Assembly (NCBI GenBank): GCA_038242095.1
Contig: JBBSSJ010000004.1
Coordinates: 1 to 40,972, forward strand
Source: Persicitalea sp038242095
Lineage (GTDB): Bacteria; Bacteroidota; Bacteroidia; Cytophagales; Spirosomataceae
Length of the DNA: 40,972 nucleotides
Direction of reading: 5' to 3'
Below the pieces are notes generated by a model, which did not search any database, was not told the DNA's origin, and saw only the letters and a list, made by a program, of their open reading frames with translations. Position numbers and translations under genes: made by a program. Positions 33,017 through 39,831 of this stretch are shown here, piece after piece. Each line of letters begins with the position of its first letter. Position 1 is the stretch's first letter.

Positions 33017-33751
33017 TTACTGGACGGTCAGGTGCCAAAGCACCTCAGTTTCGAAGGCATCCGAATCGGCGGTGGCAGGGTTGGTGGCTTTCACCAGCAG
33101 CGTGTGGTTCCCCGGCGGAAGTTTCAAGAGTATGTCATAGCCCTCACTGTATCCTTTGGCCGTTTTGACGCTGTAATCGCAATCGGGATAGTCGAAGTCC
33201 TTGTGCGGTTTGAAGGGGAATACCTCGGTCTCCGTGAAGAAATCAGCTCGGTTGGCATTGCTAAGCAGTTCTTTCCCGTTCAACGTCACCGATAGCTTAC
33301 TATTCGTTTTAATGTCCATAAAAGTCTCTTTAAGAAAATCCAGTGCACTCTGGTCGGGGGCGGGATGGTAGTCCGGGTCACAGGGATCGACGTCGTAATA
33401 CCAGTTGGCGGAAGTATAGACATTTGCGAAAATGTACCGGTCTCGGGGAATAACCAAGCTGCGTTCGGCCTTTCCTCCAAAGGTACCGACCAGGAACACG
33501 ACATCAGTGCGGGGCTGCTTGGCAATGCTGTGTCGCGAGCCGTCCTCGTCCGCGGCCGGCCCATCGTCCGGCGATTGCACAAAAACCCAATTTATCTGGT
33601 CGCGGTGCAAATCGGCGTACTTAAGCTTGGCGGCTTCCTACCCGACTTTGAATACCTGAACCGCCTCGGCCACATCGTGGTCTTGGCAGGAAAGGAGGGT
33701 AATGGACAGCAGCAATGCGGCGGCCAGGTTGGCAATCAGTTGCTTTTTCAC
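33017..33751 (-). pseudogene. Lipoprotein of the two-component cluster with one in-frame TAG
   Basis: From GTG 33751 one open frame of 245 codons carries a lipoprotein signal (MKKQLIANLAAALLLSITLL then SC). A TAG interrupts it at 33638-33640 (codon 38, between FKVG and EAAKLKYAD). It then continues without further damage through INWVFVQSP, TDVVFLVGTFGGKAERSLVI, ANWYYDVDPCDPDYHP and LPPGNHTLLVKATNP to the TAA. The later part (PPGNHTLLVKATNP) resembles a beta-sandwich sensor or carbohydrate-binding end, but I do not recognise a family. Position between the kinase and regulator genes suggests a signal-sensing partner. TGG to TAG (one G to A) would explain the break. A restart at TTG 33610 would leave a 197-residue protein without export signal. 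Confidence 0.72.
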
Positions 33752-33780
33752 AGGAGAAATAATTTAGTTGAATGTTTCCC

Positions 33781-33827
33781 CAAATATCTGGCGGCATTCT
33801 GCGGAAAAGAATAGCGAATTCTAGTGA
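33781..33827 (-). promoter_or_regulatory. Operator and promoter, copy 2 (lipoprotein-regulator genes)
   Basis: TAGCGAATTCTAGTGA (33812-33827) includes the core ATAGCGAATT. Read leftward, 23 bp separate it from GATATTTG (33781-33788), and the GTG start follows 29 bp later. The arrangement is identical in spacing to copy 1. Confidence 0.62.
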
Positions 33828-33838
33828 TATTATTTGGT

Positions 33839-34912
33839 TCAGAACGGCACCATCAGCTTCACCACCACGCCCCTTCCATCCGCTGTTTCCAGTTCGAGCT
33901 TGCCCGCCAGGACAGCGATTCTTTTTTCGAGATTCCGCAGGCCGTTGCCGTCTGCCACCTGGCTGGGGTCGAAGCCCCGCCCGTTGTCGGCCATACGCGC
34001 CCAGAGCCAGCCCTCGTGTTCCTTAAAAGTGAGGGTAGCGTGGGTGGCCTCCGAGTGCTTGGCGCAATTGTGGATAAGTTCTTTTAGGATCAAGAAAAGA
34101 CCGCGTTGCTGCTCGACGCTCAGCGTGCGCTCGGGGCTGAGCTTGTTCTTGAAGCGCAGCTCGATGTGACGGCTACCGGGCATGGTGTCGGCAAACGCCC
34201 GGATTTTCTCCACGAAGTCGATGGCGCGGTCGTTGTCGGGGTTAATTGTCCAGACCATCCCGCGCAGCGTTTGGATCATTTCCTGCGAATCGTTCAGGAT
34301 TTTTTCCAGGATGGGCAGTACCGCTGCCGGGTCCTTAGCGTACTTCATCCTGGCCAGCTCGGTCAGGAAATTGATGTTGCCCAGGGTGCTGCCCACGTCG
34401 TCGTGCAGGTCGGCGGCGATTTCGTTGCGGACTTCCTGCAACCGAAGTTGTGCACGCAGTCGGTAGATGCGAACAAAGTACAGCACGATGCCCAACAGCA
34501 GCAAGCCGTAGGCCACAAGCATTGGAACGAACCAATCTTTTTGCCAAAACGCTTCTTCCAGATGAAATTTCAGCGTCGCCACCCGATCGGGGTAGTTCAG
34601 ATTCTTGACCTGTAGTTCGTAATCGCCGCCAAAAAGATTGACGTAGGTGACCGACTCGCCCCGACCGTTGGATCGCCAGTTGCGCTCTAAACCCAACAAG
34701 CGACATGCGTAGGTTGCCCGCGCCGCATCGCTCAGGTCGCGAAAGTTCACCACGATGTGCGTTTGGCGGTAGTCCAGCACAATGGGTTTTCGCAAGTCGT
34801 AGGTGGAGTCGCGGAATTCGTCGGTGGTGAGCAGCGACAGAATGCGGATGTTCTGTGCGGCGAGTGGCCCAGCCGATAAACAGGCGATATAGAGCAGGGC
34901 CGCGCTTTTCAT
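33839..34912 (-). CDS. Sensor histidine kinase (HisKA_3/HATPase, DesK-like output)
   Basis: The 357-residue kinase has a signal peptide (LLYIACLSAGPLAAQ), a short extracytoplasmic Y_Y_Y-like beta domain (LSDAARATYACRLLGLERNW, FGGDYELQVKNLNYP), one membrane helix (about 132-150) and a coiled signalling helix. HisKA_3 carries His170 in EIAADLHDDVGSTLGNINF, and the compact HATPase has ELIHNCAKHSEATH, MADNGRGFD and GNGLRNLEKRIAVL. It resembles the kinase end of SusR-type one-component hybrids without the beta-propellers. Cognate output is the NarL-type regulator at 32345-32983. Its ATG overlaps the stop of the preceding membrane-protein gene by four bases. Confidence 0.92.
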   Translation of the reverse strand: MKSAALLYIACLSAGPLAAQNIRILSLLTTDEFRDSTYDLRKPIVLDYRQTHIVVNFRDLSDAARATYACRLLGLERNWRSNGRGESVTYVNLFGGDYELQVKNLNYPDRVATLKFHLEEAFWQKDWFVPMLVAYGLLLLGIVLYFVRIYRLRAQLRLQEVRNEIAADLHDDVGSTLGNINFLTELARMKYAKDPAAVLPILEKILNDSQEMIQTLRGMVWTINPDNDRAIDFVEKIRAFADTMPGSRHIELRFKNKLSPERTLSVEQQRGLFLILKELIHNCAKHSEATHATLTFKEHEGWLWARMADNGRGFDPSQVADGNGLRNLEKRIAVLAGKLELETADGRGVVVKLMVPF

Positions 34913-35582
34913 ACTTCCAGCTCCGGAATTTGGGCAAAGCTCTCCCGCTGCCTTCGGGTGAGGAAAAAGGCATAGGTGATGAGTCCGACGTGGACGAGAT
35001 TAATCAAAGGATTGATATTCAGCCAAAAAATCTCCTGCCATTTATTGGATAAGTATAGGGCAAGCGATTCGCTGACCTGCGTGATGGCCAAATCGTATAA
35101 GCCGCTTGTAACCAAACTCAGCAGTAACCAAAAATGGGTTTTCGGGTAATGTTTGCCTCGCTGCGGACCACTTTATTGAAAAGTAATAACGAAAGCAGCA
35201 AGCCTGACAGATCGAGAAAAGTGAAAAGTTTCAGGTTGAAAAACTGCACCCCATGCTGCCAGAAATCGTAGAAAATATAGCCTACGTACAATGCGTAGGC
35301 GATGAGTACGCTCCATTTCAGCAGTCGGTTTTGGATCAATTCAAAATAAAACCACCCAAAAAATACGCCCATATTTGCGGCCATGATGGGGTAAATGAAG
35401 TGATTGTCGATGCCCTTACTGGCAGTGATGGTCGAGATAATTCCCAGAATGGTATTGATAACAGTCAACCCCCAAAATATTTTGAAGGCTTTGGGTAGAT
35501 AGCGCCAGTTTACTACCCCCAAAACGCTCGGAATCAGGCACGAATAAATGGACAGGTCTATGAGGAAGTATTTTAGGTTCAT
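34909..35582 (-). pseudogene. Multi-helix membrane protein with one frameshift, upstream of the kinase
   Basis: Two adjoining frames (35118-35582 and 34909-35115 extended upstream) make one protein of about 224 residues with about seven membrane helices. The first part reads MNLKYFLIDLSIYSCLIPSV and NKVVRSE. After a one-base deletion near 35155-35159 the frame continues GKHYPKTHFWLLLSLVTSG and ends RRQRESFAQIPELEV. The join is smooth (KVVRSE/GKHYPKTHFW) and both halves have matching hydrophobicity. The stop overlaps the kinase ATG, so the gene is the operon leader and may belong to the sensing module. A base-call error is as likely as a true lesion. Confidence 0.68.
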
Positions 35583-35669
35583 GGCTAACGGCAGTTCCCA
35601 TGCGGCGGGTAGGGGAATGTACAGGTAGCCCCCCTTATTACAGGCCCTGGCGGTGGGGGCGGGGGTGGG

Positions 35670-36485
35670 TTATTTGGATTTATTTGGATCTATCTCCACG
35701 GCAATCCGCTGACGGTATTGGGTGCGATAGAGTCCTAAATCAATAGATGGACTGAGGGGAGGCAGGGTAATTTTTCCTTCCAATTCAAAAGTTGGGCTGG
35801 CGGGTTCGGTCACCCACATTTTCTTAAAAGATGGGCCTTGGCTGATTTTTTGGTATGCCCCAGAATTCGGGACATCCACTCCATTCATAATCAGTTGCAG
35901 GTTATAGACAGCTTTGGCATCATAGAGCGTATTGATGCCGATATGTACCTGGAGTCCAGCCCAAAAGCCGCCGCCCTTTTTAAGAGCTTTTTTCAAGCAC
36001 TCGTCACCAATGTAGTAGCCACACCGAACATAGGTGTTGCTATTTAAAACCGACTTATTGGTCTTGTAATCTCTGTTAGCATTAGGATAAAAAGTGTTCA
36101 GAAACTTATCAGTGAATATCTTTGTATTCGCCCGGGCAATAGAAGTCCAGCTGAAATTGTTGGCGGAGCTACCCAAATAGTAAGCAGCGTCTAAGTCTTC
36201 AAAATTAGGATCCTGTGCCTGTGGGTCTATGATTTTCACTCTCTTCAAAATAATAGCGAGCGCTCCGGCATCATCAATGCCAAAAAAAATGCCCATAAAA
36301 TGGCAGTTATTTACAAAGATATCGCTGTCCAAGAAACTTTTGGAAAGATAAAAAGAGTACACCGCCGGGGCCGAAATTTCGGCGGGGAGATTTGGGCGAA
36401 AATTCAGTATTTGCTGCTTGATGAGGTAGTTATAGAGCAGCGGCGTTACTTTGATTGGTTCGAGACCTAGTTCTTCGGGAGTCAT
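35670..36485 (-). CDS. Hypothetical protein of the candidate regulon
   Basis: The 271-residue protein (MTPEELGLEPIKVTPLLYNY onward) has no signal peptide and no membrane segment. The visible parts are a region with YSFYLSKSFLDSDIFVNN, CHFMGIFFGIDDAGALAIIL, a Cys-containing YVRCGYYIGDECLKKALKKG and a beta-rich end RTQYRQRIAVEIDPNKSK. I do not recognise the family. The frame also opens at ATG 36551, but that ATG lies inside the operator motif. Start 36485 places the operator 66 bp upstream, as in the two sister promoters, so it is preferred. It is the first gene before the two-component cluster and shares its direction. Confidence 0.65.
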   Translation of the reverse strand: MTPEELGLEPIKVTPLLYNYLIKQQILNFRPNLPAEISAPAVYSFYLSKSFLDSDIFVNNCHFMGIFFGIDDAGALAIILKRVKIIDPQAQDPNFEDLDAAYYLGSSANNFSWTSIARANTKIFTDKFLNTFYPNANRDYKTNKSVLNSNTYVRCGYYIGDECLKKALKKGGGFWAGLQVHIGINTLYDAKAVYNLQLIMNGVDVPNSGAYQKISQGPSFKKMWVTEPASPTFELEGKITLPPLSPSIDLGLYRTQYRQRIAVEIDPNKSK

Positions 36486-36520
36486 GCGTAAGCTGGTTAG
36501 ATGTAAAGGTTTTGACGACA

Positions 36521-36566
36521 CAAAAAAATGAGCTCCTTCCTTGGCTGCCATAGCGAATTATTGCTA
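36521..36566 (-). promoter_or_regulatory. Operator and promoter, copy 3 (hypothetical gene)
   Basis: TAGCGAATTATTGCTA (36551-36566) contains the core ATAGCGAATT. Read leftward, 22 bp separate it from TTTTTTTG (36521-36528), a -7-like box, and ATG 36485 follows 35 bp later. The spacing matches the other two copies. Confidence 0.58.
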
Positions 36567-36735
36567 CCGCCGAAGATCGCTTCTCCCGATCTCTTACCTG
36601 ACGAATTTCAGGTAAGGTAATGTATATGAAGTACTTTGATGTCTCTTGGTAATTGAATTTTATCAAACGGTATTTCTCCGGGTTCGCTGTTTTACAAAAA
36701 ATTGGGAAATCAGGCAGGAAGTAGCCAACTAACTT

Positions 36736-36766
36736 TTTTTGTTGATCATGCCTTGATCAACAAAAA
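36736..36766. repeat. AT-rich inverted repeat beside the Hsp20 terminator
   Basis: TTTTTGTTGATCA (36736-36748) pairs exactly with TGATCAACAAAAA (36754-36766) around five bases. It lies just past the Hsp20 terminator and may act as a second or read-through stop for leftward transcription. The interval 36567-36735, upstream of the hypothetical gene, holds no gene. Confidence 0.55.
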
Positions 36767-36794
36767 TCCCCCGGTCCAAGTGGGCCGGAGGATT
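36762..36794 (-). terminator. Intrinsic terminator of the Hsp20 gene
   Basis: Read leftward, AATCCTCCGGCCC pairs with GGACCGGGGGATT (36765-36794, one mismatch and one wobble) around four bases, followed by a T-run (A-run 36762-36766 on the given strand). It lies 32 bp past the Hsp20 stop codon. Confidence 0.82.
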
Positions 36795-36825
36795 AAGCAA
36801 TAGAATAAACAATTTAAAGAGTCTC

Positions 36826-37230
36826 TTACCAGCGCTCGATTTCGACGCGGCGGCGGAAACCGCTTTGGCCTTCGTCGGCGGGCAAGTGAAGTCGCAGGCA
36901 GTGCCGATCCTCGTCGTAGCGGGCCGAGATGCTTTCTAAGTCCACATCGGCGGGGATTTTCATTTTAGCCAGGAATCGAATCGATCGTATTTCACTTTCA
37001 TCGCCTTCTGCCTTGGTAAAAATAGGCAGTAGGTGGTATACCATTAATTTATCCTTCATGACCTCAACTTGCAGGTCGTCCGGCGCGATACCGGGTGCTT
37101 TGACGGTCACTTCGTAGCCGCCTTCTTTATTTTCTATATTGAGGTTGGGCTCGCTCATGCCACCATTCGTGGTGTTCATGTAGTCGATGCTCATCAGCAT
37201 TTCTTCCGGGAGATTCAGTTTAGTTTTCAT
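36826..37230 (-). CDS. Small heat-shock protein, Hsp20/alpha-crystallin family
   Basis: The 134-residue cytoplasmic chaperone binds unfolding proteins without ATP. The alpha-crystallin domain covers about residues 28-130: EPNLNIENKEGGYEVTVKAP, APGIAPDDLQVEVMKDKL and a strand-rich end (KMKIPADVDLESISARYDED, CLRLHLPAD). The usual GVL motif and C-terminal IxI tail are weak or absent; the end is RRVEIERW. The N-terminal arm is short. It stands alone with its own terminator. The family is clear, with divergence from canonical IbpA types. Confidence 0.85.
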   Translation of the reverse strand: MKTKLNLPEEMLMSIDYMNTTNGGMSEPNLNIENKEGGYEVTVKAPGIAPDDLQVEVMKDKLMVYHLLPIFTKAEGDESEIRSIRFLAKMKIPADVDLESISARYDEDRHCLRLHLPADEGQSGFRRRVEIERW

Positions 37231-37298
37231 CGCTGTCTGGATTTTCTGTACAGCTTTAAGAGTTAAAAAGGACGTACCAGTTTAAAGGAGTGCTTTAA

Positions 37299-37563
37299 AT
37301 GCTGGACACTGGACTTTGGACCTTGGATTTTATTGTCTATGTAATTTATTGTAAATCAGTATTATATAGACTTTCAGATAGGGCAACGATAGAATTGCGC
37401 GATTGAATAGCTAGATCCTCTCTGACAGAACTACCGACCTCAAAGTGCTTTCAGCCATTTTGGCGCGAAAAATCTAACTTATCTACCTTTATCGATTGGT
37501 CGCTGATTTCAAATCGTGAGTTGTTCAATTCAAGAATCACATCTAAAATCCAGTATCCAGCAT
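37299..37563. repeat. 265-bp noncoding segment with imperfect terminal inverted repeats
   Basis: ATGCTGGACACTGGACTT at 37299-37316 is repeated in inverted form at 37546-37563 (ATGCTGGATACTGGATTT on the other strand), 16 of 18 bases identical. Between them the DNA is AT-rich, without open frames. This could be a small non-autonomous mobile element (MITE-like) or a pair of dispersed repeats. No target-site duplication is evident. It makes up most of the 585-bp gap before the acidic hypothetical gene. Confidence 0.4.
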
Positions 37564-37570
37564 CCTATGT

Positions 37571-37752
37571 CTACCCTACATACAACTTCCCGATCTCGCG
37601 CTGATTTGCGCCTTTCCGGTTGGTGAGGCCGACATTCAGGTCAGCGCGGGCTGTTACCGTGGAGGTATGGTCGTACGCACTCGAAACAGCCAGGCGGTTA
37701 GGGCAGCAACCCGTCAGGAGCGGCTCATGAAGCGTGATTTAATAAGTTTCAT
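37571..37752 (-). pseudogene. Small lipoprotein-like remnant
   Basis: An ATG at 37752 gives MKLIKSRFMSRS, then TGA. In a second frame a coherent stretch follows, LLTGCCPNRLAVSSAYDHTS, then VTARADLNVGLTNRKGANQR, ending EIGKLYVG-TAG at 37571. The LLTGC lipobox followed by VSSAYDHT recalls small Bacteroidota lipoproteins such as DUF4136, but the rest does not fit. It is best read as a frameshifted remnant. Confidence 0.35.
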
Positions 37753-37815
37753 TTAATAAAAGCGTACTTGCGATAGAATCTCATTCAATCACTTAGCAAT
37801 CTTTACACGACAACC

Positions 37816-38490
37816 ATGAAATACCAAGTAAAAATAAACAGCATAACCTCCATCGACGAAGTAGAGGGCGCTTGGACCAAGGCAGATTACGCGGCACTGT
37901 TGAGCCAGTTCGGATTTTCCGATCCTGCCGATTACAAAGGCGAGGATCCGCGCGAATTCCTGATGATGGCGATTGCTGACAATGAACCGGGCGAGGCCGC
38001 CGAAGTTCTGCTGACATATAAGCTTTCGGATGATCTGAACGAAGGCCAGATCAGCCAGATTTCGTCCGACATGCAGATCGATAAAATATCGGAAGAGTAT
38101 CCCGAAATCAATCTCCATTACCCGCTTTTCAATATTAACCAGTTGCTGTACAAGTCCTTCAACGGTAAATTCCCGCACGCCAAGGCGAGCTTGATCGACT
38201 TCGAGATAAAGCCCATTGGCGACGCTGATGCAGAAGTGAGTAAAGAGATGGCATTGAAAGCCTTCGCGGCGGGATTGACCGAGCGTAGCATTTTAAACCG
38301 ACTGTTGTCGGACCAACTGGCGGGTACTGTGGAATTTAAGGAGGCCGACAACATTGTGTGGGAAATGAACAGCAAAGGCGATAGTAAGTACACGCTCATC
38401 ACCTCAGAGTACTGGCTAAGTCAGGAAGATTTCGGTCAATCAGAGTTTGAGGGCGAAGTCGTGGCCTTTGAAGGCGAGGATGAAGAGTAA
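37816..38490 (+). CDS. Acidic hypothetical protein
   Basis: The 224-residue, strongly acidic protein starts MKYQVKINSITSIDEVEGAW and ends EGEVVAFEGEDEE. There is no signal peptide or membrane segment. Visible parts are a region with DYAALLSQFGFSDPADYKGE, EAAEVLLTYKLSDDLNEGQI and ALKAFAAGLTERSILNRLLS. I do not recognise the family. It is followed in the same direction, after 12 bp, by the nitrilase gene, so the two are probably co-transcribed. Confidence 0.7.
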   Translation: MKYQVKINSITSIDEVEGAWTKADYAALLSQFGFSDPADYKGEDPREFLMMAIADNEPGEAAEVLLTYKLSDDLNEGQISQISSDMQIDKISEEYPEINLHYPLFNINQLLYKSFNGKFPHAKASLIDFEIKPIGDADAEVSKEMALKAFAAGLTERSILNRLLSDQLAGTVEFKEADNIVWEMNSKGDSKYTLITSEYWLSQEDFGQSEFEGEVVAFEGEDEE

Positions 38491-38502
38491 AAGTGTAACA
38501 GT

Positions 38503-39708
38503 ATGAATCTATCGACCGTAAAAGTGGGCGTGGTGCAAGCCGCGCCCGTCTTTTTTGACCTGGCCCGAAGTATCGAAAAAGCCGTCGACTGGATAGAGCG
38601 GGGCCACGCGGCGGGTTGCCAATTGCTGCTTTTCCCCGAGACGTTCCTGCCCGGCTACCCGCGCGGGCTACGCTTCGACGCGACGGTGGGGCGCCGTTCG
38701 GACGCCAGCCGCGCCACCTGGCTCGACTACTGGCAAAACAGCGTGGACATAACCGATGCAGCCACGATGCAACCGCTTCACGAAGCCATCCGGACATCGG
38801 GTATGTTCGTGGCGCTAGGCGTGACCGAACGCGCGGCGGTAGTTGGTTCGCTGTACTGTTCGCTGCTATACTTCTCGCCCGATGGCACCTTACTCGGCAG
38901 CCACCGCAAGCTCAAACCCACCGGGCTGGAACGCTACTTTTGGGCCGAGAGCGACGGCCGCACCCTCCATACCTACGACACGCCACTGGGCCGGATCGGT
39001 GGGTTGATTTGTTGGGAAAATTACATGCCGCTGGCCCGCACGGCCCTCTACCAAAAAGGCGTGGAAATCTACCTCGCACCCACCGCCGACGCTCGTCCGT
39101 CGTGGCAGGCCACCATGCAGCACATTGCGCTCGAGGGCCGCTGCTTCGTGCTTTCGGCGAACCAATTTGTGCGGAAATCCGACTATCCCGACCGCTACCA
39201 GAACGAAATCTGTGACGAGCCGAACGTGTTATCGGCGGGGGGCAGCGTCATCGTTTCGCCGCTGGGCGAGGTGCTGGCCGGACCGCTCTGGAATGAGGAA
39301 GGACTCCTCACCGCCGAGCTCGATTTTTCGGTTCTGGCCCAAAGCAAACTAGACTTCGACGTCGTAGGGCATTACGCCCGGCCCGATGTGTTCAAGTACC
39401 AGGCAGTCGATCAGCCTGATACGGTGAAAGTTGTTTTTGAAAAATACTTAACAAAAAATCCCGGTCGGAAAATCTTACTTTTCCGACCGGGATTTTTTTG
39501 TTTGAAACGCTTGCTACTCGTCGTCGTTGGCGCTGGTGGTCGTGCCCTGGGTGCGGTCGGTTTGCTTGTCGAGCTCTTCCCAGCCTTTCAGGGTACTTCG
39601 GTTTTCTTCCTGGGCTACCTTGCCATCGTTTTCGGTGGGGCCGTATCCCTTCTCAGCCAGTTTAGAACCGCTGGTTTTCTGGTCTTTCTGATCGTCTGCC
39701 ATTTTTAG
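38503..39708 (+). CDS. Nitrilase (carbon-nitrogen hydrolase), ORF extended past a terminator
   Basis: The first 315 or so residues are a complete nitrilase-superfamily enzyme that hydrolyses nitriles (or amides). The catalytic triad is Glu46 (LFPETFLPGYPRG), Lys136 (SHRKLKPTGLERYFW) and Cys170 (GGLICWENYMPLARTALY); RPSWQATMQHIALEGR is also a family motif. It resembles plant/bacterial aliphatic nitrilases of about 310 residues. There is no in-frame stop at the expected end: the frame runs through a strong bidirectional terminator (39453-39499) and antisense to the next gene, adding about 85 implausible residues. An out-of-frame TAA at 39449-39451 lies at the expected end, so a one-base insertion upstream of it probably destroyed the stop or is a base error. 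Confidence 0.85.
   Translation: MNLSTVKVGVVQAAPVFFDLARSIEKAVDWIERGHAAGCQLLLFPETFLPGYPRGLRFDATVGRRSDASRATWLDYWQNSVDITDAATMQPLHEAIRTSGMFVALGVTERAAVVGSLYCSLLYFSPDGTLLGSHRKLKPTGLERYFWAESDGRTLHTYDTPLGRIGGLICWENYMPLARTALYQKGVEIYLAPTADARPSWQATMQHIALEGRCFVLSANQFVRKSDYPDRYQNEICDEPNVLSAGGSVIVSPLGEVLAGPLWNEEGLLTAELDFSVLAQSKLDFDVVGHYARPDVFKYQAVDQPDTVKVVFEKYLTKNPGRKILLFRPGFFCLKRLLLVVVGAGGRALGAVGLLVELFPAFQGTSVFFLGYLAIVFGGAVSLLSQFRTAGFLVFLIVCHF
39453..39499. terminator. Bidirectional intrinsic terminator
   Basis: CCCGGTCGGAAAA (39460-39472) pairs perfectly with TTTTCCGACCGGG (39479-39491) around six bases, flanked by A6 on the left and T7 on the right, so it serves both convergent genes. It lies inside the extended nitrilase frame, so a transcript ending here would have no stop codon. 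Confidence 0.92.
39514..39702 (-). CDS. Small hydrophilic protein of 62 residues
   Basis: The protein (MADDQKDQKTSGSKLAEKGY onward, ending TTTSANDDE) is rich in Asp, Glu, Lys, Thr and Gln, has no hydrophobic core and is probably disordered. Its own terminator lies directly downstream, and its composition resembles stress-related hydrophilic proteins, but I do not recognise a family. The frame on the opposite strand is the implausible tail of the nitrilase frame, which supports this strand as the real gene. It ends in TAG. Confidence 0.7.
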   Translation of the reverse strand: MADDQKDQKTSGSKLAEKGYGPTENDGKVAQEENRSTLKGWEELDKQTDRTQGTTTSANDDE

Positions 39709-39831
39709 TTTTGATTAGTTGATTGAGAAAACACTTATGACCTGAGATCCTAAAAATATTGAGCCAGTCGTTCTGGTACAAAACATGGAAGAGCGTCTGT
39801 CCTTAGGACATAAATTGCTAAAAAAAGTATC

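Noticed and set aside
24835..33751. Reassignment of TAG to an amino acid, suggested by four in-frame TAG codons in three genes
   Set aside because: Several intact genes in the window end in TAG exactly where their families end (protease 8588, DsbD-like 13756, TPR 17472, epimerase 18985, XRE 26671, metG 29663), so TAG is a normal stop here. Decay or base error explains the cases better.
39492..39708. Hydrophobic C-terminal membrane domain fused to the nitrilase
   Set aside because: The segment is the antisense of a small hydrophilic gene and starts inside a transcription terminator; its hydrophobicity comes from that reverse reading.
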